Assembly: GCF_020217005.1 (NCBI RefSeq)
Contig: NZ_JAIWOI010000073.1
Coordinates: 1-10,000 of the forward strand
Source of the DNA: Rheinheimera sp.
GTDB lineage: Bacteria; Pseudomonadota; Gammaproteobacteria; Enterobacterales; Alteromonadaceae
Length of the DNA stretch: 10,000 nt
Direction: 5' to 3'
How positions within the stretch are numbered: the first letter of the stretch is position 1; each line of letters opens with the position of its first letter. Below, one piece after another: positions 1 to 6,940 of this stretch. The notes under the pieces are model-generated. The model was not told the origin of the DNA. It did no database searches and worked only from the letters and a program-made list of their open reading frames with translations. The position numbers and the translations under genes were made by a program.

Positions 1-85
1 GTAAAGGATAACGTTTCACTTCAGCCAGTAGGCCAGTACTAGTAACACAAAGAGATAACAAAGCTAATTTTGTCCATGTTTTCAT
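1..85 (-). CDS. N-terminal fragment of an exported protein (possibly RidA-like), cut by window edge
   Basis: Only the first 28 codons are visible, starting at the ATG at 85-83 and running off the left edge. They encode a typical Sec signal peptide: Lys at 2 and 6, a hydrophobic stretch at about 7-20, and a likely cleavage after LLA. The mature protein then begins EVKRYPL. A purine-rich ribosome-binding site (AGAGGAAA) overlaps the stop codon of the preceding cytochrome gene, and the intergenic gap is 14 bp. It is therefore almost certainly the next gene of the amine oxidase-cytochrome operon and translationally coupled to it. The function cannot be read from so few residues. An exported RidA/YjgF-type imine deaminase would suit the neighbouring flavin amine oxidase and a charged KRYPL-like N-terminus, but this is inference only. 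Confidence 0.7.
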   Translation of the reverse strand, partial: MKTWTKLALLSLCVTSTGLLAEVKRYPL

Positions 86-99
86 CCGATCATTTCCTC

Positions 100-720
100 T
101 TAATTTTTAACGTCCGTTGATGGCAGTGCTAACGTATTGATATAAGCCACAATATCATTCAAATCCTGCTCGCTGTTTAGCGAAGAGGCAATTTGTTTCA
201 TCACAGCGCCTTTACTGTCTTGCTCAGCATTGCCACGCTGTCCGCTGCGATACGCCTGAAGCTGCCTCAACAAATACCAACTGTATTGCCCGGCTAATGG
301 CGGGGCTCCAAGAGATTGGTTACCTTCAGCACTGGCGCCATGACAAGCTGCACAGGTCTGAAACAACGCTTTACCATGACTGATATCGCCGTCCAGCGTT
401 TCAACCGTCTTACTGACCTGAAAAGTAGTGATGAAATCAATAGCCCTTTTGATCTCTTCCGGGCTCATACTTTTTGCCACAGCCATCATTTCTTTACTGT
501 AAGCATCTGTGCTCTGGTGGCCTCGCCAGTCTGATTGAAAGGCCCTTAACTGAGCCGTCAGATACCAGTCAGGTAAAATTGCCAGATTAGGCGCGCTGAT
601 CGCTACGTTGCCCTGCGCCTTACTGCCATGACAAACCAGACAATACTGTGAATTCTGTTGAAACGTTTCAGCCTGAATACTTACAGCAACCAACAGACAG
701 CCAAAAAGCCAAAACTTCAT
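100..720 (-). CDS. periplasmic di-heme cytochrome c (c4/c553-like)
   Basis: A 206-residue exported electron carrier made of two consecutive class I cytochrome c domains. Residues 1-17 form a Sec signal peptide ending in an IQA/E-type site. Two CxxCH haem-attachment motifs are present: C27-LV-C30-H31 and C123-AA-C126-H127. Likely distal Met ligands are M78 in domain 1 and M174 in domain 2; both sit in the same position of a D-x5-M-x3-A pattern that precedes the last helix. Length and architecture match the cytochrome c4/c553 group. The ATG overlaps the TGA of the upstream amine oxidase (ATGA, 717-720). It is preceded by a strong AGGAGG site inside that gene, so the two are translated as a coupled pair. 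This context suggests it accepts electrons from the flavoenzyme and passes them to the respiratory chain. The haem motifs are seen directly; the partner is inferred. Confidence 0.93.
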   Translation of the reverse strand: MKFWLFGCLLVAVSIQAETFQQNSQYCLVCHGSKAQGNVAISAPNLAILPDWYLTAQLRAFQSDWRGHQSTDAYSKEMMAVAKSMSPEEIKRAIDFITTFQVSKTVETLDGDISHGKALFQTCAACHGASAEGNQSLGAPPLAGQYSWYLLRQLQAYRSGQRGNAEQDSKGAVMKQIASSLNSEQDLNDIVAYINTLALPSTDVKN

Positions 721-2330
721 ACCGCCTCCTGCCGTTGTTTTTGTAGCTCCCGCTGCTGAATACTTTCCATCGCATGCCAGGCAGAACGCACAGCACCTTC
801 CTGCCAGCCAGGGTGATAACTGACCTGATCACCGACCATATAATGGCTTCCAACCGGAGCCTGTAGGGTGGCGAAACTGGTTTTCAGCAATTCTTCGGAC
901 CAGACAGCACCACATCCCAACATATGATTCATCCGCTGCCAGCAGATACTATTGCCCTGCTCTATGTATTTAGCATAATCAGGATGCAGCTTAGAGCCCT
1001 GGGCAATAGCTGTCGCTATGCGCTGTTGATTAGTCATAGCAGAAAATCTGTCTGAGATAGCAGGATCCCAACTATAAGCGCCGAGCAAAATACCTTTGGC
1101 TTTGAACATGCCGTGGGAGGGATACCAGATTTGAGTGATATCCTGACTGGTCCAGCTAATACCAGAGTATATCTGTTCTTTCTCCCAAAACCGCTCTTTG
1201 GCTTGCAGCGCAATTTTTGATAACTTGCCACGCTGCAACTGACGCATCACGCCGACATAATCCGCAGGAAAATTATTTTCTATGCCGGCCATTAACTGGG
1301 CAGGAATACAGTTCAGGCAATAATCCGCCTGCTCAACCTGCAGTTGTCCGTCCAGCCAATAACTGACCTCTACCCCTTGTGGTACCACTTGCACCTTCTG
1401 TACCTGAGCTTTTAATTGCACAGTGCCGGGCAAGCGGCTTAAAAAGGCGTCGACAATTTTGTCCATGCCTCCGACAGGAGTCATCAAGGCTGCAGATTGA
1501 TCCGACAATTCGCCAAAATGCATAGCGCCAGCCCAGAAGTCACTTTGCAGTAAATCCGCCAATGCCCTCGGAGTTTTTAGCACACCTGGTGATAAAATCC
1601 CGCCAGACTGATAGCCAGCTCTCTCGCTGCCTTCATAAGTAAAGTCGCTGGACAAGTCGCCATAAGCACGGCAAAACTCAATCAGTTTTTGTCTGTCAAT
1701 CTGATCAAAAGGTGCATCCAGTTTGGCTTGAGATTGGATAGACTTCGCCATTAATTCACTGAAAAAACCTCTGGTGTCCGCTTCGTATTCACGAATACGT
1801 ACAGCTTTGCCGCCAAAAGCCTTGTCATCCTGGGTGTAACAGTTTTTGTTGTGATTGCAAAACAGCTGCATTTCCACACCAAATTCGCGGCAATAATGCA
1901 AGATCGCTGTATGGTGTGCCGGAATACGAGCTGGACCTGCATTAAAGTACAGATCGGGGTCTTTATCAAAGTTACAAAATTGTGGGTTGCCCAACTCATC
2001 GATAAAATCGCCATGGCGGATAGTAAAATTCCGGCCACCAGCCCTGTGCGAAGCTTCCAGGATTTTACATTGATAACCCGCCTTTCCGAGCTCATAAGCC
2101 GCTACCAGCCCGCTGATACCAGCTCCGAGTATCAATACGGTTTTGCGTCCTGTTGTCAGTGGCTTTAGTTTTACCGGTTCGGCCTGAGCTGCCACTGGTG
2201 CTGCGACTAGCCCTAATAAAGTTGCAGCTTGCAACATTGCAGCTGAACCGGCCGCTTTACCTATCCATAACAAGGCTTGTCTGCGACTTAAACCGTCAGC
2301 GTTCATCTGTTTATTGTCCGGATTTGTCAT
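717..2330 (-). CDS. Tat-exported FAD-dependent amine / L-amino-acid oxidase family protein
   Basis: A 537-residue flavoprotein of the monoamine oxidase/L-amino-acid oxidase superfamily. The N-terminus has a twin-arginine signal (S15-R-R-Q-A-L-L) followed by an Ala-rich hydrophobic segment ending near AQA at 48-50, so it is probably folded with FAD and exported to the periplasm. The FAD Rossmann motif GAGISG lies at 69-74, with the ribose-binding Glu at 92 and the flavin-family RAGGR at 96-100. A YFNAGPARIP block (128-137) aligns with the GPMRLP segment of snake-venom L-amino-acid oxidases, whose Arg binds the substrate carboxylate; the equivalent here is R135. The C-terminal FAD motif (GWQEGAV) lies near 508-514. 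The gene follows a TonB receptor gene after a terminator-like hairpin and overlaps the di-heme cytochrome gene by 4 bp. The reaction is oxidative deamination to an imine; the substrate is unknown. It could act as a dehydrogenase using the cytochrome. Confidence 0.92.
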   Translation of the reverse strand: MTNPDNKQMNADGLSRRQALLWIGKAAGSAAMLQAATLLGLVAAPVAAQAEPVKLKPLTTGRKTVLILGAGISGLVAAYELGKAGYQCKILEASHRAGGRNFTIRHGDFIDELGNPQFCNFDKDPDLYFNAGPARIPAHHTAILHYCREFGVEMQLFCNHNKNCYTQDDKAFGGKAVRIREYEADTRGFFSELMAKSIQSQAKLDAPFDQIDRQKLIEFCRAYGDLSSDFTYEGSERAGYQSGGILSPGVLKTPRALADLLQSDFWAGAMHFGELSDQSAALMTPVGGMDKIVDAFLSRLPGTVQLKAQVQKVQVVPQGVEVSYWLDGQLQVEQADYCLNCIPAQLMAGIENNFPADYVGVMRQLQRGKLSKIALQAKERFWEKEQIYSGISWTSQDITQIWYPSHGMFKAKGILLGAYSWDPAISDRFSAMTNQQRIATAIAQGSKLHPDYAKYIEQGNSICWQRMNHMLGCGAVWSEELLKTSFATLQAPVGSHYMVGDQVSYHPGWQEGAVRSAWHAMESIQQRELQKQRQEAV

Positions 2331-2350
2331 CAGCCCTATACCTCAAGATC

Positions 2351-2364
2351 CTGCTCAATAGCAG
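2351..2364 (-). other. small hairpin in the leader of the amine oxidase gene
   Basis: CTGCT and AGCAG arms of 5 bp are separated by 4 nt. They lie between the upstream terminator-like hairpin and the amine oxidase start, about 20 nt before its ATG. The hairpin could affect translation initiation. It is short and could be chance. Confidence 0.3.
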
Positions 2365-2377
2365 AAGGGTCAATTTC

Positions 2378-2420
2378 AAAAAAACCATTCTCAGGCCGGA
2401 GAAATCCTCTGCAGCCTGAG
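2378..2420 (-). terminator. Rho-independent terminator or attenuator after the TonB receptor gene
   Basis: Read on the minus strand, the stem CTCAGGC (2420-2414) pairs with GCCTGAG (2396-2390) around a 17-nt loop. After a 5-nt spacer comes a run of seven T (2384-2378). It starts 18 bp after the TonB receptor stop codon. The loop is long and the T-run is offset, so termination may be partial. I see no convincing promoter between it and the amine oxidase ATG, so the downstream genes may depend on readthrough. An attenuator-like step setting the receptor-to-enzyme ratio is plausible. Confidence 0.55.
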
Positions 2421-2437
2421 CGGGTTCTGCTGCTTTA

Positions 2438-5011
2438 TCAGAAGGTATAGACGCCTCTGAAGTAGTAATATCCGCCGTTAAAGCCATAAGGAGATGTCAC
2501 AGGGTATTTAGCCCCAACAGAATCACCATAAGGGTTTAAGCCCGGATATTTATCAAAAGCATTTTGAGCTCCGACTATAAGTTCGATATTGCTGCTGAGC
2601 ATGTAACCTACTTCGAGATCAACCAGAACTGCAGAACCTTCAGACATGCCCTGGGCCGCGTCATAGGTGTCATCGACCTCCCAGAATGAACCAAAATAGT
2701 TCAGCCTTGCCAAAGCACGCCAGTTGTCCTGAGCATGATTGAAGGTAATGCTGCCGCGGGTTTTAGGTAAGTTTTCTTCCAAAGTACGAATTTTTACATC
2801 GTCTATGTTTGTAGTGGTTGGGTCCACTGTGACATCGGTTTTGTTCCAGTTCATCAGGAAACTTAACTTGGAAGCCCCAACTCCCAAGTCCAGATCCTGA
2901 CTGATCACTAAGTCCGCACCTGTGGTTTCAGTGTCAAAGTCATTAGTGAAAAAAGTCACGCTGGAATAACTGGTGGCATCTGCTATACCCAAGGCCAATA
3001 AAGCCTCGATATCTTCTGCTGTCAGTTCAAGGCCTGAGGTTTGGCTTAAACGGTCTTCTACATCAATTCTGTACATGTCTAAAGAAACATGAGTAGAACC
3101 GAACTCACCGACTAAACCGAAAGAGATATTTTTCGACTCTTCAGGTGTTAATGCCTTACCACCTTTTTGCACAGCGATAGGGTTGTCTGGTGGCAAAGTC
3201 GCCTGGTCAATCAAGCCATTGGGACCAAATAGTGTACTGACGTTCACGACTTTACTCTGGCCTATGGTTGGAGCTCTAAAGCCAGTTCCAGCGGCCCCTC
3301 TTACAGATACACTGTCCGTCAGTTTGTAAAGACCTGACATTTTCCAGTTGGTGGTATCGCCAAAGTCCGAATAATCCTCGTATCTCAGAGCCGCATTGAG
3401 CATCAGACTTTCAGTCACCCAATTTGAAATATCAGTGTAAAAGGATAAGTTGTGGCGACTGAAGATACCTGCAGTTTCAGGTTTAAAACCCGGGAAACCG
3501 TTAGAGCCAATACCAAAGCCCTGATCCGCTAACACACCTACTGAGTAGGAAGCAACGTCACCCGCTTTGACTTCAAAGGTATCTTCACGCCATTCCATAC
3601 CGCCAGCAATGACCACTGCGTCATATAAACCCAATTCAAATTCACGGAACAAATCGAAGTTGAGACCAAGTTCACTTTGCACATAAGTACCTGGGGTAAA
3701 ACTGGTGGGAGAATTTGCTCCCAGCGACGCGTTCACAGTGTTGTTAATTTTAAACTCTGCTTCGTTACGGCCATAAGAGGCGCTGGCATCAAAGAAGACT
3801 GTGTCGACCAGCTCCCCCTTTACACCGCCCGCTATGGCACTGTCAGTTACAGTGCCGCCAAACTTAGGCGTAAAACCACCAGGGAACATTTCCACAAAGG
3901 ACCAGCAGTTAGGATCAGCGGTAATAGCGGCCAGATCAGAAGCTATAGGGATCCCCTTAGAATCCAGACGCAAAGGAGCACAACTATTGCCATCGTCTGG
4001 TGTCATGTCGCCCACCAAGACTGAATCATAAATCACACCATCGACAGTGACGTCAGGACCGGCGTATACACCTCCACGGGTATTTGGATTACGGTAGTAA
4101 AACCCGCCCTCCACTTCACGAGAGGCATGGTTACCAAAAGCGTAAGCTTCTTTACCGTTTTTCAGATCAAGCTCAAGATTCGCAAAAAGTTTGTAGTCGT
4201 CTTTGATTTCTGGCGAACCCCAGACCTGGGCTGGATTTTGCACTGCGGTATTACCAGCCGCTATCAAAGCGGCAGCATCAGCACGCTGCACACTACGATC
4301 CGTAGGATCAGAGTTTTTATATTCAACGCTAAAGTTGGCTGAACCAGAATCTGTTAGTGGCAAACCTATGTTGCCCGCCAGAGTTTCACTGGCACCATCT
4401 CCTTCGTAATACTGGCCCCACTTCGCTTCCAGTACACCACCTTCACTGTCATTTTTTAACTGAAAGTTTAGTACTCCCGCTATGGCGTCAGAACCGTACT
4501 GAGCTGCTGCGCCATCACGCAACACTTCCACTTGCTTAATAGCAACTGAAGGGATCACAGAGATATCAGGTCCCTGGGCGCCATCTGATATGCCACCCCC
4601 GGCAAAAGCAATCACCGAAGCTCGGTGACGTCTTTTACCGTTGACTAACACCAGCGTTTGATCTGGCCCCAGGCCGCGTAAATTCGCAGGACGGATTAAA
4701 GTGGCGGCATCACTGATCGCCTGAGTATTAATATTAAAGCTGGGAACCAGAGTGCTGAGCATATTGAGCATATCCGGGTTGCCCTGATTAGCAAACTCTT
4801 CTGCCCCTATAATATCTATTGGCACTGGAGACTCACCGACCGAACGGGGGGCTGCACGGGAACCCACTACTGCAATTTTTTCGACATTATCTTTTTCTTT
4901 AGCTGCATCGTCCTCCTCAGCTGCAACAGAAAAACCACTGAAGCCTAATAAAACTACACCTTGTAAAGCGGCACCTATCTGCAGACACAACGCACTTTTT
5001 TTTATTTTCAT
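2438..5011 (-). CDS. TonB-dependent outer-membrane receptor
   Basis: An 857-residue ligand-gated outer-membrane transporter powered by TonB-ExbB-ExbD. A Sec signal peptide occupies about 1-30 (cleavage near SVAA/EE). An acidic linker and a TonB-box-like stretch (VEKIAVVGS, 43-51) follow. The plug domain, about 55-190, has the family hallmarks LRGLGPDQTLVLVNGKR (111-127) and VEVLRDGAAAQYGSDAIAGV (161-180). The rest is a beta-barrel rich in alternating aromatic residues; it ends in YTF, the C-terminal Phe used for BAM recognition. One predicted extracellular loop carries a Cys pair (GNSC...PNCW), possibly a disulfide. There is no N-terminal FecA-type signalling domain, so it is not an obvious sigma/anti-sigma regulated receptor. 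The ligand cannot be read from the sequence. The neighbouring periplasmic amine oxidase suggests a nitrogenous compound such as a peptide or amine conjugate. The ribosome-binding site is weak (a GGA about 10 nt upstream). Confidence 0.95.
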   Translation of the reverse strand: MKIKKSALCLQIGAALQGVVLLGFSGFSVAAEEDDAAKEKDNVEKIAVVGSRAAPRSVGESPVPIDIIGAEEFANQGNPDMLNMLSTLVPSFNINTQAISDAATLIRPANLRGLGPDQTLVLVNGKRRHRASVIAFAGGGISDGAQGPDISVIPSVAIKQVEVLRDGAAAQYGSDAIAGVLNFQLKNDSEGGVLEAKWGQYYEGDGASETLAGNIGLPLTDSGSANFSVEYKNSDPTDRSVQRADAAALIAAGNTAVQNPAQVWGSPEIKDDYKLFANLELDLKNGKEAYAFGNHASREVEGGFYYRNPNTRGGVYAGPDVTVDGVIYDSVLVGDMTPDDGNSCAPLRLDSKGIPIASDLAAITADPNCWSFVEMFPGGFTPKFGGTVTDSAIAGGVKGELVDTVFFDASASYGRNEAEFKINNTVNASLGANSPTSFTPGTYVQSELGLNFDLFREFELGLYDAVVIAGGMEWREDTFEVKAGDVASYSVGVLADQGFGIGSNGFPGFKPETAGIFSRHNLSFYTDISNWVTESLMLNAALRYEDYSDFGDTTNWKMSGLYKLTDSVSVRGAAGTGFRAPTIGQSKVVNVSTLFGPNGLIDQATLPPDNPIAVQKGGKALTPEESKNISFGLVGEFGSTHVSLDMYRIDVEDRLSQTSGLELTAEDIEALLALGIADATSYSSVTFFTNDFDTETTGADLVISQDLDLGVGASKLSFLMNWNKTDVTVDPTTTNIDDVKIRTLEENLPKTRGSITFNHAQDNWRALARLNYFGSFWEVDDTYDAAQGMSEGSAVLVDLEVGYMLSSNIELIVGAQNAFDKYPGLNPYGDSVGAKYPVTSPYGFNGGYYYFRGVYTF

Positions 5012-5056
5012 AGTTTTTATCCAGAGTGAAAGGTAAACTGAGGTTCCTGCACTAAT

Positions 5057-5075
5057 GCGACAAAAACTGCGTCGC
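5057..5075 (-). other. hairpin in the predicted 5' leader of the TonB receptor mRNA
   Basis: GCGAC and GTCGC arms (5 bp, GC-rich within an AT-rich leader) enclose a 9-nt loop, 46-64 nt upstream of the receptor ATG. No T-run follows on the minus strand, so it is not a simple terminator. It could influence mRNA stability or translation. Confidence 0.35.
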
Positions 5076-5105
5076 TATTCACTGATTTTTAATTCAAAAA
5101 ATCAA

Positions 5106-5133
5106 CATATAAATACAGTCCTACTTAGTTCAA
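5106..5133 (-). promoter_or_regulatory. candidate sigma70-type promoter for the TonB receptor
   Basis: On the minus strand TTGAAC (5133-5128) is followed after 16 nt by TATATG (5111-5106), which would give a leader of roughly 90 nt. An overlapping TTGACG at 5145-5140 is a stronger -35 match but has poorer spacing to a -10. This rests on consensus matching only. Confidence 0.3.
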
Positions 5134-5301
5134 CTCACGTCAATTGAATAAAAATTAACCATAAGATGAAAATTAGTATTTCATATAACACACTGTTTAT
5201 TATTAAATTTAACTTAAAAAAAAGGGGGTGGGATCTGCACCACTATAAAACAGCAATAAATGCCGCCCTCTGAAAAAATGCATATAAATGCACCACATTA
5301 G

Positions 5302-5330
5302 TTCACAATTTAATATTCTGTTCTTATTAG
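5302..5330 (+). promoter_or_regulatory. weak candidate promoter for the DUF533 gene
   Basis: TTCACA (5302-5307), a 17-nt spacer and TATTAG (5325-5330) give a 5/6 and a 4/6 match to sigma70 boxes. A direct-repeat copy of TAGTGCA (5328-5334) overlaps the -10. If used, the leader would be about 170 nt. In AT-rich DNA such matches arise easily. Confidence 0.2.
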
Positions 5331-5461
5331 TGCATGCCAGGCCCACTCTATAGTGCATCGACTTTCATCTAAAAAATTGTTTAAAAAACAACCAGATCTC
5401 AGACCTCAATACATGCAACCTGATACATTCAGTTACACAACCTTATGAATTTTTTAAGGAA

Positions 5462-5476
5462 AGGTCAGTCAGACCT
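5462..5476 (+). other. AGGTC/GACCT inverted repeat just upstream of the DUF533 ribosome-binding site
   Basis: Perfect 5-bp arms surround an AGTCA loop, ending 16 nt before the AGGAG ribosome-binding site. It could be an operator half-site pair or a leader hairpin. GACCT also occurs at 5402-5406. Confidence 0.35.
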
Positions 5477-5505
5477 ACTAATACCATTCAGCAGGAGAAT
5501 AAAGG

Positions 5506-6201
5506 ATGTATACAAAAGCTCTGTTAGAGCAGCTATTGAAAGCTGGCTCTGATGTGATGGAAAACAATAAATCCGCTAGTGCGGCCCCTACCTCAGTGGA
5601 CCGGTCTTCTGTCAGTCATTTGCTTTCAGGTTTTGGCGGTGGTGCCCTCTCTGGTGGCACTTTAGCTATGTTGCTTGGCTCAAAAAAAGGTCGGCGCCTG
5701 GGGGGAAAAGTCATGACTTATGGAGGTCTGGCGGCTTTGGGACTCCTGGCTTACAAGGCTTATGACAACTGGCAGCAGCGGAACAAAGGCAGCGTTGATC
5801 AACATGAACCACAGACTGTGGAACGCTTACCAGCTCCGGAAGCGGAGCGACACAGTCACGCTATACTAAAAGCATTAATTGGCGCAGCTAAATCAGACGG
5901 CCATATTGATCAGCAGGAACGCGACTTAATAGACAGAGAAATAGCAAAGCTGACGTCAGATTTCAGTCTGCGGCGCTGGTTTGAGCAGGAGTTAGCGAAA
6001 CCATTAGATCCTGCCGATATTGCAAGCAGCGCAACCACAGAGGAAATGGCCGCCGAGATGTATTTGGCCAGCCTGCTGGTGATCAACGAACAAAACTATA
6101 TGGAAGGCGCTTATCTGCAGGAATTAGCCCGTCAGCTTAAATTACCTGTTGACCTTAAAGCTGAACTGGACTTTCAGGCGAAGCAGGCGCTCACTGAATA
6201 A
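5506..6201 (+). CDS. DUF533 / TerB-like inner-membrane protein (YebE family)
   Basis: A 231-residue protein of the DUF533 (YebE) family. An N-terminal segment (1-35) is followed by a Gly-rich stretch (41-51). A hydrophobic region broken by a basic KKGRR patch (60-64) and resuming to about 85 suggests membrane association. After a charged linker, residues about 115-230 form an all-alpha TerB-like domain. The acidic motif AAKSDGHIDQQERDLI (127-142) resembles the metal-binding, EF-hand-like DG..D..E of the TerB fold. The start is supported by an AGGAG site 8 nt upstream of the ATG. The length is close to E. coli YebE (about 219 residues), which belongs to the Cpx envelope-stress regulon; I see no clear CpxR boxes here. 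It is the only plus-strand gene, divergent from the TonB receptor. The molecular function of the family is unknown; an envelope-stress role is an inference. Confidence 0.9.
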   Translation: MYTKALLEQLLKAGSDVMENNKSASAAPTSVDRSSVSHLLSGFGGGALSGGTLAMLLGSKKGRRLGGKVMTYGGLAALGLLAYKAYDNWQQRNKGSVDQHEPQTVERLPAPEAERHSHAILKALIGAAKSDGHIDQQERDLIDREIAKLTSDFSLRRWFEQELAKPLDPADIASSATTEEMAAEMYLASLLVINEQNYMEGAYLQELARQLKLPVDLKAELDFQAKQALTE

Positions 6202-6206
6202 AATAT

Positions 6207-6881
6207 CTAGTCAGGCTGTGCTGGCGCTGGCATCTGCTGTTGGCAGCTCAGAATAGCCTGATTAATCACTGACAGGTGTTGGCTGGCAAAAGCCTTGCTC
6301 AAATAGAAGCCACCTGATGTGGTATTAAACAGCCGCTGACGATAGGCAGGACTTTTCTCCGAGACTAAGGCTTTAAATGACAAATCAGGGATCAAAGCCG
6401 CATCTACTCTACCGGCATCCAGAGTGGGTAACTGTTTATCAAATTCTTCTACGTAAACGACATTGCTATAGCCTGCTTCTGCCAGATAAGTCGCCTGCAA
6501 CGAACCACGTTTCACTGAGATGGCAATCGTCTTATCAGTCAGGTCGACCTGCGCATCAGGCAAGGTTAGCCATAGATTATTGACTGTGACAAACTCAAGT
6601 GAGCGGACTGAGTTTTTATCACGCTCGGTATCAAACAGAGCCGGATAAACCAGATCAAGCTCTCCTGTCTGCACCAACCGAAATAATCTGATATTCGGAT
6701 AACTTTTCCAGTCAAAGCTGAAACCTGTATGTTGCTCAATGCAGCGTAACAGGGAAGCATAATAACCTTTTGGCTCAGTAGCATGAGGTAAAGAGGCGCT
6801 GAAATTCATCGGATGCCCGGCTTTAACCAAAGGTGTGGCCTGCACAGTGGCGACAAAACACAAAAATATCCAGCTTTTCAT
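6207..6881 (-). CDS. periplasmic substrate-binding-like protein (SBP family 3 fold), stand-alone
   Basis: A protein of 224 residues from the chosen ATG at 6881. MKSWIFLCFVATVQA is a compact Sec signal peptide followed by a mature domain of about 209 residues. Features typical of type II periplasmic binding proteins include the FRLVQTGELDLVYPALFDT segment early on, a beta-alpha motif (KTIAISVKRGSLQATYL), LDAGRVDAALIPD after it, and a C-terminal helix. Cys47 and Cys213 are the only mature cysteines and could pair. The frame extends 13 codons to a TTG at 6920, but that would lengthen the n-region before the signal peptide, and a TATACT box (6915-6910) lies inside the extension, so I prefer 6881. 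No permease or ATPase gene adjoins it, so it is not an evident ABC transporter component; such orphans can act as sensors or have lost partners. The ligand is unknown. Confidence 0.8.
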   Translation of the reverse strand: MKSWIFLCFVATVQATPLVKAGHPMNFSASLPHATEPKGYYASLLRCIEQHTGFSFDWKSYPNIRLFRLVQTGELDLVYPALFDTERDKNSVRSLEFVTVNNLWLTLPDAQVDLTDKTIAISVKRGSLQATYLAEAGYSNVVYVEEFDKQLPTLDAGRVDAALIPDLSFKALVSEKSPAYRQRLFNTTSGGFYLSKAFASQHLSVINQAILSCQQQMPAPAQPD

Positions 6882-6909
6882 CAGCTTCAAAGCCCATCTG
6901 TTTTTTAAA

Positions 6910-6915
6910 AGTATA
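6910..6915 (-). promoter_or_regulatory. candidate -10 box for the substrate-binding-like gene
   Basis: TATACT on the minus strand is a 5/6 match to the -10 consensus. It lies between the argH terminator and the preferred ATG at 6881. No good -35 is found at 16-18 bp. It would give a very short leader. Confidence 0.25.
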
Positions 6916-6940
6916 GTCAAAGCCCTGAAACCCTGGCCTG

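Larger units (their letters stand above)
5012..5505. promoter_or_regulatory. 494-bp AT-rich divergent intergenic region between the TonB receptor and DUF533 genes
   Basis: No credible coding region on either strand. It must hold the promoters of the leftward TonB receptor and the rightward DUF533 gene. It contains a short-repeat family, TGCACYA, at 5048-5054, 5236-5242 and 5289-5295, with inverted copies at 5328-5334 and 5351-5357. Palindromes lie at 5279-5292 (TGCAT/ATGCA), 5377-5391 (TTGTTT/AAACAA) and 5462-5476 (AGGTC/GACCT). There is an A8-G5 low-complexity run at 5216-5228. No RNA gene or riboswitch was recognised. Confidence 0.7.

Noticed and set aside
1751..2095. A 114-codon minus-strand open frame inside the amine oxidase gene
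   Set aside because: It is an out-of-frame shadow of the well-supported flavoenzyme gene, with no family resemblance.
3677..4024. A 115-codon plus-strand open frame antisense to the TonB receptor
   Set aside because: No ribosome-binding site or recognisable domain; composition is that of a complementary-strand shadow.
5216..5228. A8G5 run in the intergenic region as a possible terminator
   Set aside because: No stem adjoins it on either strand; treated as low-complexity sequence.
5012..5505. A small RNA or riboswitch in the receptor leader
   Set aside because: Only short isolated hairpins are seen; no known riboswitch core or terminator pairing was recognised.
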